NCBI GenBank assembly: GCA_037893245.1
Contig: JBAIAA010000741.1
Location: 434,001 to 498,000 of the forward strand
DNA length: 64,000 nucleotides
Source: Crossaster papposus
Lineage: Eukaryota; Echinodermata; Asteroidea; Velatida; Solasteridae
Direction of reading: 5' to 3'
Under the pieces are notes generated by a model. The model worked only from the letters and a program-made list of their open reading frames with translations, was not told where the DNA came from and ran no database searches. The position numbers were made by a program, and so were the translations under genes. This document shows, piece by piece, positions 1-12,659 of the stretch. How positions within the stretch are numbered: position 1 is the first letter of the stretch; each line of letters opens with the position of its first letter.

Positions 1-1024
1 TGGAAAAAACCGAAATTGATGTTCGTGTAATCTTGTTTTGTGACCCTACTTCAGACGAAACGGAACCATATATATATACGTTGAAAATTGTCAGGTCAGG
101 GAACCAGACCAGCAGGCTTGAACCTGTTTACGGATGTGATGTAACCGATTACAAACCAAACTTGAAACGTAAACCAATGTTATTTGAAAAAAAGTGTTTT
201 TCTTTCTCCAACGTTGACAATTGATACAAACATTCCACTTTGTTTAAATGACAGCAAATTAGTGCCATGATTTTGTTTAATTGTTTACGTTTTCCAAATG
301 TCGTATATTACCTTTAACTCGAAATCATGTATTTTTGTTGAAACACATTGAAAGCGATTTTCGGTGTATTATATTTTCGTCAACGTCGTTTAGCTTGGCG
401 CAGTTGTTAATTTCCTCGCCTTCCACCGCTGGGTCCAGGGTTCGATTCTTACCTATGTGGATGGTTTTCAGTCCCTGTCTGATTCCGTAGGCTTTCCCCA
501 CAATATTTTATATATTTTGTTTTATCTAAAACTGTAATTTCTTTTTATTGTCTTCATACACATTTCTTCAGGCTATTATACAGTGCTTAGGGCATTTATT
601 TAAGGAATTGGATAGTGACATAAATAAAATCATAGAATAAAACCTAAAAGAATAAATAAAATCATAAAAACTTGAGAGATTCTTTTAAAAGGTATTTCAA
701 AATAAACTCAAAGGAATTTTCACTATTAACAATCTGCAATATTTTTTTTATTAGGTTTTTAATATTTAAAGGTTAGATTCCTTGGACAATTTACCCATCC
801 AAACCCTACTCCTACTGTGGAGAGATTTTGTCTTGTTTCATTGTGAGGGGCTGGTTCTTCCACACTTCCTTCTGTGGCTCACACCTGGAGTGGCCTTTGG
901 CCTTGTGATGGAAGATTTGCATAACAAAAGGCAAATACGCTTTAAAAAAATCTCCTTGGGAAAGAATTTTAAAATAGATATTATAATAACAAATAATTAT
1001 AATTATATGATTCGATAATTTTAC

Positions 1025-1276
1025 CTTTTTTGATAGTGGCGAGTATTCTACCATCAGATTCATGGTCGTGATGCCCAAGTCTTTCTCGTCAAAGTTGGCA
1101 TTTCGTTCATTCTCCTGTTGCTGTTTTCTCCTGGCCTCTTGCTCCAATCTGGCGATCAGATCCTCCGAGATCCCGTCTGCCGTGGGTTGAAGCGAAGCAA
1201 AGAGCAGGAAGGAGGCTAAGACGGCGAGGGTCGTAAGGCACGGGATGTTGACGGACAGGGCACGCCGCGTCGCCAT
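1025..1276 (-). CDS. First coding exon of an unidentified secreted or membrane protein (partial)
   Basis: The exon opens with an ATG at 1276 in a good context (GACAAGATGG on the minus strand) and runs 84 codons to a donor, AAAAAG|GTAAAA, at 1025/1024. The protein begins MATRR, then has a hydrophobic stretch of about 20 residues (roughly 10-32, rich in L, A, F and T) that looks like a signal peptide or signal anchor. A charged, helical, Gln/Arg/Glu-rich segment follows (EQEARRKQQQENER). The last residues, VEYSPLSKK, end exactly on a codon (phase 0). No later exon is convincing in 1-1024, so the gene continues left of the window. I do not recognise the family. The open frame past the donor runs into a dispersed repeat and is intron. 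Confidence 0.6.
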
Positions 1277-3769
1277 CTTGTCGCCAATTTCTTCGGTTGC
1301 GCGTGTCTGTGTAGGCTACAATGCAACGCAAACAACACGCGTTTGTGTGCTACGCTGTCAGTTTCCGATAAAAACAAAACCAACGGATGAGTTCTCGAAA
1401 CACCGATCTCCCAATCGAATCTGAAAATCTAACAACGCCTAGTCAAACAAATACCTGACCCTTTTATCAGTTTTGTTTTAAATATGTTGTTGAAAGAAGA
1501 CTAAATGAAGTTAACTCGTTCTTTCTCCTACAGAGGAGAAGTATAGAGTTGACGCGGCCAGATCTTCACCCGAGTCGAGAGTAAAAAAGAAAAACGCATT
1601 CCTCTTCGCTATGCTCTCGTCGTTTCGGCCATGATTCTCCTTACGCGGTTCGCTTGTCAATGTTTTTCCGTCTTGGCGAACGATGAATTATGCATAACGA
1701 ATCGTCCAATGCAATGTGACTACGTACGTGTACGTGTACTGGCTGTGCATTGCGCGTGCTTGGCGGACGGGCACTGACATACGTACACACGGGTATGGAG
1801 GGGGAAAAAACGCGGGCAAATTACAATTGCTAGTAGGAGCAGAGCTCTGTGTCGTCATAGGGATTGCCTAGCAACGCAGCCAGGGGAGGAAAATCCATTT
1901 TTCATGAAAGGTGAATAAAGGCTTTCGTTGCGGTTATAGATGATGGGGTGACGGCTGGTCGAATGAGACACCAACAATCAATGCGCTCGCCGCTTATAGA
2001 AATCCGCGGGAAATGATCGGTTAAAAACAACGAATCGTATGTTTGTTTGTTTTCCGATGTTGGTGACGTTCACCTTTTACAGTCACGAGGGCAGTTAATA
2101 AAACAATTATTCCGATTTAATTGTTCTCAATTATTTTCTCCTCATTCGAGAATGGGTTGTTCCCTGACATTTCACTGCGGATGCAGGCAAAAGTGGAGAT
2201 CATTAGCGTAAAGCCCGAGAAAATCGATTTAATGAATGGATGAAGTCTGCGCATGCGTGTCGTCATTGTTGAAGAAATTGGTTTGCGAATTTACTCTATC
2301 TATATGCCTATTGACGTATTCTTTTATTAAGTGGTTTTAGTTAATTCTTTGTGGTCTTTATTTTACGGTAGGTCTAGGGTGTAAGATTTCTTAACCTTAT
2401 AAATAAAAGGGTAGTCATCGTGTGCCTCTCCGATATAATTATTTAAATAGATTCCCATGCTATTTTAAGCTTTGTTTATCTAGGACATTTTTCAAAGAGG
2501 CCAATTTTCGTTTCTATGAATACTATAAAGGCGGCTTGCATTATAACCAATAGAAGTATGTTCATATACTTCCTGCGAATGCGAATGTGAAGCGGACGTC
2601 AACATTTGAATTGTCATTGTAATGTACTCCGTAGAATCCAGGCAGCACAAAATGAGCGTAAAAAGTATCACTCTTGCTTTCTGAGTAGAAACAACAATTT
2701 TCACTGAAAAGTTCATTTTGGAATTTTACCTACTTTCTATTTCAAAAACCCTATTCTGTCATATCCCAAAGTGTTTAAACTGAATCACTTCGATACATTT
2801 TTTTTTGGGGGGGGGATTTCTTGTCGATACTGATAAATTTAAAAGGTTGTATCAGGGGCTAGGAATGAGATACTACAACACACAAGGTATCTAGTTAAAG
2901 CTTGCACCATATACTTTCAGGAAATGCAATAATCTGGATCATCAAATGTTGCTACTTTACGCCCATTTCGTAGTAACCGGTCATCGTTACTGAAGAGTCA
3001 GGTTGGCAAAGCGGTTCTTCCTCGCCTTCCACCGCTGGGACCGGTTCTTAGACGCTTGGTGGCAGCAAACCGGTTCTTTCTCTATTGTCATTTTGAGAAT
3101 TTTGAGAATGTGCGTCGAGTTAGTCGTGCAAAGGACATTCGTTATCGCGGAAGAACTCGTACGTGAACCAACACGCATGCGCGAGTGTTTCATTTGTTTA
3201 TGAAGTCGTGAACATAGAGAAGAAAACAAATCACCTCGAGTTCACCACTGGTGAACACGAGTTACCAGGCGATTAGAACGCCATTACACGACTCGTGAAC
3301 TCGTGAACACGATAAACACGACGCGATTGGAACGCAGCACAAGGCCTATTGGTCATACATGTACTAAAAGAAAATCGTAGAAACAGCGCCCTCGCGCGTT
3401 CCTGCAAAAGGTCCATTGACAATTTGAAAAACACCGGTGTGTTTGCTACCACTAATCGTTCTCAAAGGCCTCCCATTTCAACCAATGGGGGCTCGAAAAA
3501 ATGACGTCATGTATCCTAAAGAAATTAGCCATCATGTTTGGTACTTCCCCAATCGGGTATCTTTTTCAATCGAGAACTCTATGTTGTTAAATGTCCCCTA
3601 TTAAATGCAGTAGAAAAAAATCACAAAATTCTGCACCTTTTTAGAAAAAGAAAGACTCTTTTGTGAATAGGTATATTTACAAACAGGTTTCGCTGAAGGC
3701 CAAATCAGGCATCGTGCTGTGCATGTCAAACACAATTTAGCATGTTAGGGTGGACAATATTGCCCAGCA

Positions 3770-3784
3770 GGGGGGGGGGGGGGG
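3770..3784 (+). repeat. Poly-G tract (15 G)
   Basis: An uninterrupted run of G on the plus strand in the left intergenic region. A longer G run lies about 85 bases further on. Confidence 0.9.
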
Positions 3785-3869
3785 ATCTCGGGTGAAGAGG
3801 GACTCTTGAGCACTTGAGCAATCAAGGACCCGTGACGTCAAAGTGTAGTCATTCGTTCAGGTTGGAGAA

Positions 3870-3890
3870 GGGGGGGGGGGGGGGGGGGGG
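3870..3890 (+). repeat. Poly-G tract (21 G)
   Basis: An uninterrupted run of G on the plus strand, followed by CGGGTGAG. Confidence 0.9.
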
Positions 3891-5475
3891 CGGGTGAGAA
3901 ACGACAGTGAACAAGCTACAGTGTGACCTTCTTCAGCCACCGTCATCAATGAATAGGGCCAGGCTCTAGCTCACCGCCTCGTACGGAACGTGGGGGGAAT
4001 AGATGATTGGATGAAATCAAATCCACACTTCGGTGATTATGATCCGACTTGGGCGTGCTTGCGCGCGCTGCGCCGAGAGAAATGTGGGCCGGCTCACACA
4101 ATGTTTCCGCAAGACAGAATGTGTTTAAGAATCTTCCTCGAGCGGCGACGGTCGAAGAACTAAAACTTGATATGCTATATTTGTTTAGCATTTATTTGTT
4201 AATATTGTCAAGAGTTGGAATTCGTGATAAAGTGAAATTGTCGGCTATTTTTTGTGTGATGAAATGGTTTATATAACAGCTCTCAACTTTTTAAGGGGCA
4301 ATTAAATAAGTTTTCAGAAGAACAAAATTATTGACGAATAATTATTGTTAGGAATTGTGCAGACACCTTCACTCTACAAACTTAAGTAAGATTGGCCAGA
4401 ATTGCCCAAGTTATCAAAAAAAGTAGCTTTTCAAGTAATCTTTGAAACATTCCACATGATGCGTACAAAATATAACCGCGGACAGACAGTGGAGTGGGCA
4501 TATCTTGAGACAACATGTGAAGTGCTGCGGAATTCTTGTTTACACTAAACTATAGGTCCAGTGATGTCAGAGATGTGGAGTTTGTTTGGTGGGAGGATGC
4601 GGGGTGAAATGTGTCTAAATGACGCAGCGGCCCTCTCTAGTTTCATTGTTTACCTTAATAAGTATCGGTCGAAACGTGCTTGAACAAAATGTTTGCTTGA
4701 ATTTGACTTCACAAGTGCGGCACAGTGTGTGTGGGTAGGCCGGGCGCGACGCTGAGTGTATCGTTCGAGTTAGAAATGATTCATCGACGTAGTGTTCAAT
4801 ACTTTGTTTGACCTTAATATATCTCCCTGGTTTGACACATTTGGGTCAATCGATCAAACAAGCGTCGGTAACGCGTCGAGTATGTCAAAAGTAATAGAGT
4901 GGCAGTTAAGTTGGGGCATGTTTTCCTCCTGAAAGGTAAAATACCATTTTTCAAACACCAATCCACCAGTGAGGTGGTGAAATTTCTTTCTGTTTAGACA
5001 CCGGCATATTCATAAACAGCGCTCGCTTGCATATTGATGAATGTTCTTTTAATTTTGAATAGAAAATTGCTCGTAAACAAGGGGCCCAATATACAACGAT
5101 TGGTCCTAATAAATTACACCTATCGAAACGTTTGGGTGATTAATGAATGATGACATATCATGGCATGATCAGCTACAATAACACAGCCAGGGGATGGGTC
5201 CCCGAGAGGGTATAGGGGGAATTCCGTTTGGATCCGGTCTACCCTGCTGCCGGCTTGCCGGATCTGTCTTCCGGCCGGAACTGATTTTTAGGGGGTAAAA
5301 CTCGGCGTCGCGTGGTGATGAGCGCGTGTGCGACTCATCACACCGTTCATAACAGTTTTGTTGTGACATCAATCCGTCTTTCGCATTTCACGGTGCGCTG
5401 AAGACGATCATGCACACAAAAACTGCTCGCCAGGACAAGATTTCAACCAGCCTCCCCCCGGCCCCTTTTGTTTGT

Positions 5476-5507
<32 letters not shown>
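5476..5507 (+). repeat. Poly-G tract (32 G)
   Basis: An uninterrupted G run. Short open frames across it encode only poly-Gly or poly-Pro and are not genes. Confidence 0.9.
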
Positions 5508-5508
<1 letters not shown>

Positions 5509-5711
5509 GATAGGCTCCAAGTTGGTGGGGCTGATCTTTCCTAGCCTTCCACCTATTTGGCCCCGGTTCGATTCCTGTCCTGGTAAGCATCCTAAGAAGA
5601 AACCTGTAGAGAGAAGACAACGAGAAGAAAACGGTTTTAGCGATGGGAGGAAAAACTCAGAGGAATATTAGAGGAAAAATCCACTCACAGGGACTAAAAG
5701 CCCATGATTCG

Positions 5712-5806
5712 TAAATTGGCCCACGGCGGGATTTGAACCCGGTTACAGCAGGGGAAGGCCGACACAATTGAATTCAATTCAAAACCGCTACGCCAACCAT
5801 ACGTTT
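5712..5806 (-). repeat. tRNA-like fragment (SINE-head type)
   Basis: The minus strand shows a B-box-like segment, read on the plus strand as GGGATTTGAACCCGGTTACA, followed by CGCTACGCCAACCA, which resembles a tRNA D-arm in reverse. The stems are degenerate and the length is wrong for a working tRNA. It is best read as a tRNA-derived repeat fragment. Confidence 0.4.
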
Positions 5807-7391
5807 TTTAATGCCGCCCTAATACTAGGCCGTTCATTCTGTCCCTCCCATGTCTAAAACTTATTTTTTTTTTCCTGTTATTCTTGATAGCGTTAACCTG
5901 TGTCGACGACTGGGGGAGTAAATCCCGGGGGAGGGGATTTACGTCGTCCCTAGTTTTTTATTTCTTCAGGATTGCGAGATTCATACAGCGCCTACACGTG
6001 CCCTTTTGAGAATAAAAAATAAGGAGATTAATTAAACCACGGCTATGTTATCGTGTGAAGTCCAATATTATTTTGGAGCTATACATGTACTATACAAGCA
6101 TTTAAAACTTACTAAGCTATTCACCACGATAGATTACAGTAAGCCTCGGGCACAAGACGCCACGAGCAACAAAACTGCAAAACATTCTAAGAAAATGCGA
6201 TCAATTTGGTTAGTGCTGATGAGACTTTCGCTTCAAATAATAATGACATCGATATTAAGTTGCTCACAAATAATCTCCACAAAACGGAACAAAGGACGAC
6301 AGTTTAAGCGTGGGTGCATGGGTTGAACAACCCTCTTGTCGTAAGCGGTACAAAAAGAAGAAGAAACGGTCCTTCGCCGATGCAGAAATAAATCACGTCC
6401 GATTGGCGATCGGGCGGTACTCAGGCCGGCAGATGGGCTATACGAGCCGATATCCCGATACCGGCCCCGCGTTTAGAAGTAGCTGATGACGCTGACTTCT
6501 GTCAATAGCCCGTGGTTTCGTCAACGCCCACACAAATCAAACGCTTTCTGACGGCGCCCATGTTGTTTACTTCACTTAACCGAATTACCGGTACCGTGCC
6601 TGCCAACAGTTCGGTATAGTATTCAGAAAGCTCGAAAACTAAAGAAAAACAAGTAGTACAAAATAACATAAACTAAACGTCATGCTTTTCCTATTACTTA
6701 ATTAGTTTTTTTTATTACTTATTGTTTTATTATTCAAATGATTGATTTTTGTAAAATTCTGAAGAAATAACGATGTAATAATAAGAAAAAACACCGTTCT
6801 CTCGCTAAAACAAAGACGTGCTTGTCGCATCAAAGACTATTAGCGACGGGTATAGACTATTTGTCCATTACTGTTAATGACGAAGAAAAACAAAAATATA
6901 TGGCAAATCACTTCTTAATCGATATGCTAATTACGATGCTTTGCAAAGAGACTGTGTCGTTTTAGGCCCTTATATGAAACTGTTAATTTACAATAACAGG
7001 ACTTTTGAGGCGCTTTTCCTGCCTACTACATAACTAAAAGCTTTGCACACAAGTATTTGCTAATCTCTCTTTTCAAGGTTGCCCGACCCAACCTTGAATA
7101 AATCCTAGTAAATCCTCAAAATCTGAAGCAACTTGCTCCTTTGTATTGATACCAAATGAAGCAAAATGCTAATAGCCAATGCATGGTTAATTGAAAGTAA
7201 ACAACAGTAAATAGGCCTAGGCCTACTTTTAGTTTTAAGCAAATGCTTTTCAGTAAAAGCATTTGCTTCATACAAAATGATTATACAAATTGTTAGTAAA
7301 TGCTAGTTTTTATTAACCACTCAGTATTTTACTGAAACTTACGCAGGGGAACAGTTACGCATGTTTTTACAACACGAGTTAATGTTAGTTA

Positions 7392-7472
7392 CGTCACGCC
7401 CGTCACGCCCGTCACGCCGTCACGCCCGTCACGCCCGTCACGCCGTCACGCCCGTCACGCCGTCACGCCCCG
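7392..7472 (+). repeat. GTCACGCC(C) tandem repeat
   Basis: Roughly nine copies of an 8-9 base unit (CGTCACGCC / GTCACGCCC) follow one another with small length differences. The unit is much more GC-rich than its surroundings. It lies about 400 bases upstream of the start of the five-exon plus-strand gene. Confidence 0.85.
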
Positions 7473-7873
7473 CCTTCTCCCCTATGTGTGTCCAAGTACA
7501 GGACCCAACCACAGATTTGCCTCTACGTCATACACGTAAATACTGACTCCCGTAGCGTTCACTAGAAACAAACAATCGGAGGCGAACTGAAGCCAAAACA
7601 AAGCAAAAAGAAGGTTTCGAAAAGGCCCTTTAAAATATGCGGGTGAATTAAAAACACAATGTTTGATATTGCTGTGTCCGATAACTGTACCGTAACGAAC
7701 TAGCCTAGGCTAGGCCCTAACGGTACTAACTAAGTTATTCGTTATGTGGAGATGAGTGTATAAGCTCATTACTGAAAGACTTATTCCATTATCATTAGGT
7801 GGAAATCGTGAGCGTGGATAGTGAAACCATTCCTCCATGGTGAAAGTGAAACTGGTCGAGTTCTCAAACAATC

Positions 7874-10800
7874 ATGGCGGCCATTAATGTACTAGCGGAT
7901 CTGATGTTGGACCCCGCTGTCTCTTTGGGACCGTTCGACACTTTCCCTCAATTTCAAGAATTATTTCCAGCCAAGTACAGGTCTGTACTACGTTGTACGT
8001 TCGGTAGAATACAGTTTAAAATTTATTGAGTTCAAAAAAGGGGTAATATGTAAGCTCAGTGACTTGGAGTTGAACCCCGAGACTAGTCCGCCGTGACGCA
8101 AATAACGGGACTTCCCATGCTCCGACACTGATGAGTGACACTACATCATGTAATGAGCTCGAGCCACACGCACGTTACAGCGACCATTTGACCATAGCGA
8201 CAGCGACCCCATAACAAAAGCTGAAACTTTCAGCTTTTTTCCACAATTGCCTATAAATCTAGGACCTAAATTGGGATTGGGCGATTGTGTGGGCCCCGCT
8301 GAAGTTTGATTAGAATAGAGTTAAAGAATGTTTTTGTCATTCCGTGTCAATTACCCTCACAGATTGAAATTTTTGGTGTTAATACTAGATTGGCCTATAT
8401 GAAAAACCCCAGAACTGATTTGTGTGTGTGTAATTTGGCTTGTTAGTTATTGAGATATGGGTCAGTGAACCGTGGACTAATTAGAATGACCTCCAGACTT
8501 TAAATACTTATTTCTTTTAAAATATAGCACCCAGAACTCAGAAGGCCAAGTTGTTATACACAGCACGATATGTGGCAGAGGGGTACCCCCCTCTTATCCC
8601 TATACTTTATACGCACTCAACACTATTGTAACCTATCCCATCCCCCCTTGAAACCTAAAAGGAATTCCTGAGATTCCGGGAACACAATGGTCAACACAAA
8701 AAAGGGGGGAAGGGGGGAAGGGGGGGGGGGGGGGGGGGGGGGGGGTTTCTCTGCCACATATCGTGCTTCATATGCAAGTTGTACATTACTAAGTTTAAAG
8801 CTCTTTGAATGGTCTCCATTTCATAAAATAAAATAAAAATACATGCATAACAAAATAACCTTTGAACTTGGATTATAAAAATGCGTAGGCTTCAAATTTT
8901 GAAATAATTTAAACAGTTTCTTTAATACGGTGGAAAATGGGATTTTCTTGTGCGTTTTTCGGTTGCCGTCTTGCAAATCAATGGAGTGTTCACAATGCAT
9001 TGTGGGGGTTGCCATCTTTATTTTTGTTCTGCGTTTTGTCGTCAATGTAGTAAAATCTCTTTTTATTTTGTAATTCATATTTGTTAGTTTGTTTTCCTCT
9101 GCAGAGACCATCCAGATGCCCGTCTCCTATACCGAGCGTTCCAGAGACGACGCAGAATTGTGCGGGAAAAGGTCGCCAAGGAAATCCAATCGCGGTACAA
9201 ACGAGGCCTTCGTGTGAGTACCAAATAATAATTCTGTTTCCGTTTAAAAAAAATCTACTCTATTTTAACAGCTCTGACCCTCATTTTTTAGGGAAAAACC
9301 TTGACTACATGTAGACACCTGCATTATGTGCACCAAAAAATGCAACAAAAAATATCTCTACCAACCCTGTTTGCGATTGTTATTGGAAGCAGAACTATTC
9401 ATCTTTTTGTCTTTTTTGTCTGCCGATGTTTTGAGTGTTTATACTGCAATGGACTCTTTAACCCTAACTCTCTAATGTGTTTGGAAAACCATATACAAAT
9501 TAAGGACTGCTAAGGTTAAGCATTGTTCGAATTGCATTTGTTAATTTGTCTTTGCTTTTAGGGTCGTGTTGACGTGCACAACACTGAGACTACAGAGAAT
9601 CGGTCGTTACAAGAAACCATTGATTTCTTAGAAGACAAACAAGCCGAAGTGGAAGAGGTACAAGTTATCTCATGCAATTCGAGTTGTTATTTTCGACACG
9701 GCTAATTAAAACAATTGTTTTATAAGTGGATCGAGCTGGTGCCCTTTACTTTGTTTATTGCAAAACTATAACAAAATAATAATTTGACTGCCAGTGATTA
9801 CGGTGTTTGCCTCAAGTACGGTGGTGCGTGGGTTCGAACCCTGCTGGGAATATCGTCTTTCTTGCCCTTGGGCAAGACACTTGTAGCCCGCCGCACACGA
9901 GAGCTACTTGTATGTGCCGAGCAAAAAGTCATTCGAGGACGTTCGCTCAGCACGGAAAGCCGAGAGGCAAATATCTATCCTGTTTGATTACTTTCACCCG
10001 GCGAGGCAAACAAATCACCAACCTGGCCTACGTGCTGAGCTAAAAACAATTCTTCTTGAAATCATGTGACCAGAGTATGTGGGCTTTCATTGGCTCAGAA
10101 GGTATCTCAAGTTCACCGCACATGGTGATATTTTCACCTTGAAAGGTGAAAGGAATCAAACACAATAGATATTTGTCTCACGGCCTCGCAAGGCAGACAA
10201 CTCGGCAAACACACACAGTGAGCTACGTGCTGAGCTAACGGCCTCAAATTATTTATTTAACAGCCCTTTCCCACTTTGAGGACATGGTTTAGTAGGGGTA
10301 CATGTGTAACTAGCTAAGATTAAAAGTGAGATTTGTTTTGTCCCGTTTGCCGAATGCAGGAACTAAAAGCCACAAGAGAAGAAATCATCACTCATGAGGA
10401 GACCATTCACAGGTATTATTAGTTCATCAGTAACTTGAGTTTAGTCTGAGTCTAAGTTTTGCGAATTGAGTGGGCATTGCTGTTGTGAGTCCCTTGGGTC
10501 GAGTCAAATCTTGGATCTTTTGAGTCCCTCGAGTGATTTTGAGTCCAAGTACCAAGCCGTTTTGGGGTGAGGTTTTTAGTCCAAGGCCCGAGTCACTCGC
10601 ATCAAGTCCGAGTTTGAGTGATGAGTATAGTAACTTGTTTTAACCAGTTTGTGCCGGGATTATTTTGACATTGACCGGATCAGGTAAGGCATGTTTTTTA
10701 CAAACCTCGATCCGAGACGGGTTCAGGCTAGCATCTGTGAGAAGCACACCCTTACATTTCCGGCCTCGCTTGCTGCGTGCCGGTTGCTGACAGATATTTT

Positions 10801-11960
10801 CTGCCTTGCTCGTGACGTGTTTATCTGTCATCTGTTTTGAATTTCGGAAAAACTTTGCTTGTATACACGGCATCCGACGCGAACTGGTCAATGGCTACAT
10901 GCATACATGCAGTATCTTGGAAATCAATGACTTGAGTCACGAGTGCTTAGCGACCAGTGTGGGTCCTGAATGTCGAATCTAGAAGGCCGTGTCCAAATTA
11001 TTTAGCTATGGCTTGAAATTACACACGAACCTGTTGGAATTTTCAAAACATTTGCTTTGGCTTCGGCTGCGACTTATCAATCACTGAGAATATGCCTATA
11101 AGTAAACCAAATGGAAATATTCAAAGTTTTGGTTTTAGATCAAGCGATTAAATGTTTCTGGAGCATTAACGGGCACCAGCATGCAGCCTAAGTTCCTTTA
11201 GTTAGGGGCCTAAAATCAACTTAAGTCAAAAAGGCCCAATGGTAGCTCCTGCGGCCACTTCATATAGACTTCTGTGCCAATTTGAGCCGCAGCCAAGTAA
11301 TTTGGACGCTTTTCATTCAAGTTGTGAGTCAAGATGAGAGAGACTTATTCCGAGTCCTTGACTTAAGTCAAACGATGCTGCACACCAGGGACCAATTTCA
11401 TAAAGCCGCTAAGCACAACAAATTGCTTAGCATGAAATATCTTCCTTGGCAAAAACAGGGTTACAAACTGAAACTTTCAGTTGATACATAATATTGTTTG
11501 TGACCGGTATTCAGCTGATCTTTGCTCGGCATGAAAATCACATGGAGTTTTGGTTGGTAACCTGTTTTTGCTAAGCAAGACTTTCTTGTGCTTGGGAAAT
11601 TGTTGTGCTTATCAGCTCAATGAAACTGGCCCTAGCGCCCTCAATGAGTTTTAATGATGGTTGTGTAAATAGTAACTCCAATCAAATTGTTAAAATTGTC
11701 CCAACAAATATTAACTTGAGTCTCTTAAATTGGCCCATAAAGTTTCTCAACAACTGAATGGTTTGATTTGTTTATTCATTTGTGTAAGATGTGTTATTTA
11801 TGTTCAAATGCATTATATTTTTTTTCACAGCCTTTCGGTACGTCTTGAAAAATCAAAACCGTTGGTGCCAATATCTCAGGACAACCTTAAACAGCTTAAA
11901 GAACTTCAGTTTAATTGTATGTCTGATATGAATGCAATACATTACACAGGCAAGAAATAA
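7874..11960 (+). CDS. Unidentified 164-residue basic coiled-coil protein, five exons
   Basis: Exons are 7874-7980, 9105-9213, 9562-9657, 10360-10412 and 11831-11960. Each intron is GT-AG, and the 495 nt make 164 codons plus TAA. The start follows ACAATC and reads MAAINVLADL. Residues 1-35 are acidic to hydrophobic with several Pro and Phe (DTFPQFQELFP). Residues 37-72 are strongly basic (FQRRRRIVREK, QSRYKRGLR). Residues 84-130 are Glu/Lys-rich with heptad-like spacing, probably a coiled coil. The tail ends NAIHYTGKK. There is no signal peptide or membrane segment. The layout suggests a small nuclear or cytoskeletal adaptor, for example a kinetochore or centrosome subunit, but that is a guess and I cannot name a family. 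Conserved phase over five exons is the main evidence that it is real. A possible AATAAA lies at 12255. Confidence 0.75.
8555..8774. mobile_element. Nested 220-bp TIR element with 8-bp target duplication
   Basis: Terminal inverted repeats share AGCACGATATGTGGCAGAG. The element is flanked by CAAGTTGT at 8547-8554 and 8775-8782. The related repeat at 61153 has CAAGTTGT once, with no element, so it acts as an empty site. An 8-bp duplication with short inverted ends fits a non-autonomous hAT-type element. It carries a G-rich interior including a 26-G run. Confidence 0.75.
8720..8745 (+). repeat. Poly-G tract (26 G)
   Basis: A G run inside the nested TIR element, preceded by shorter runs of six G. 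Confidence 0.9.
9790..9935 (+). repeat. tRNA-derived SINE fragment
   Basis: Contains GTGGGTTCGAACCCTGCTGG (B-box-like) followed by CCCTTGGGCAAGACACTT. This pairing recurs at 23180-23245 and, reversed, at 53800-53850. It is an intron 3 insertion in the plus-strand gene. Confidence 0.6.
10640..10891. mobile_element. TTAA-ended MITE family A, copy 1
   Basis: Begins TTAACCAGTTTGTGCCGGG and ends with CGCGAACTGGTCAA, the degenerate inverted repeat. It lies in intron 4 of the plus-strand gene. Open frames across it are not coding. Confidence 0.75.
11388..11633. mobile_element. TIR element family E, copy 1
   Basis: The left end reads GGGACCAATTTCATAAAG...GCTAAGCACAACAAATTGCT and the right end is its reverse complement (CAGCTCAATGAAACTGGCCC). 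Other copies are at 46761, 57751 and 59085. Confidence 0.65.
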
Positions 11961-12659
11961 GCTGCTTATTCTAACAATCAGTATTCACATTAATTGCACA
12001 AGAATATTTCTTAGATTATTAATCCATCTGGCTTGCTGTCATCTTGATAAGAAATCCCGAAATCTAGGTGATTTTTTGGAGTAACGAGTGCTATTGACAA
12101 AATTGTGTTTCTTGATCAAAAAGCTGTGTGGTTTTTCACTGTTTTTCTGGAAAATGATAACATCCCCAGAGCCGATACCTCAACAGGTTCGGTTTGGAAT
12201 GTTCTTCTTTATAATTTGAGTGAATTATTGTTGGAAAACAACAAAATGCTTGAAAATAAAATATCTTTTAACAGAGAACTCCCACACAATTATAACCAAG
12301 CCATTGTGTGTTCATGTGATGCCATTGTTGCGCTGATACTCGTCTTTCAACTCCTAACCAAAGACCCCCAAAAAATGCTTAGCATGAAAATCCTTTCTTG
12401 GCAAAAAACCAACAATTATCATATTCTATTCTGGTATTGTGAACTTTGACCTTTACAAGGGCACATCTGTACGTATGTATTTTCTTTGTTTAATTTTAAA
12501 GTCCTCTGTATTTTAAGCATCCAATTGAAGATAAGATTCTTTAGTTTTTTCTTGCTATAATTTGCATCAGAACCAAAACCATAACCCCTAAATATCGCCT
12601 CCCCCCCTTCCCAATCATTTTTATGTGAAGTATACAATTTAGATCATTTGTCAATTTTC

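Larger units (their letters stand above)
1277..7873. other. Intergenic region, no gene recognised
   Basis: This 6.6-kb stretch lies between two divergently transcribed genes. It holds poly-G tracts, a GTCACGCC tandem repeat near 7392-7472, tRNA-like fragments, and short copies of a motif containing CTCGCCTTCCACCGCTGGG (around 412, 3020 and, degenerate, 5540). The 1280-1900 part is relatively GC-rich and could hold the promoter of the left gene. No open frame here shows splice-site or family support. Confidence 0.5.
8380..8920 (+). repeat. Dispersed repeat (copy 1), split by a nested insertion
   Basis: The text from ATGAAAAACCCCAGAACTG through GGTCAGTGAAC, AGAAGGCCAAGTTGT and CTTTGAATGG...CTTTGAACTTGGATTATAAAAATG matches 60975-61290. 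The match is broken at 8555-8774 by another element. It lies in intron 1 of the plus-strand gene. Confidence 0.7.

Noticed and set aside
812..1024. C-terminal continuation of the left-edge gene beyond residue 84
   Set aside because: It passes a strong donor and then runs into a repeat also found at 51620-51720, so it is intron.
5408..5671. Open frames rich in Gly or Pro
   Set aside because: Created by the 32-base poly-G tract.
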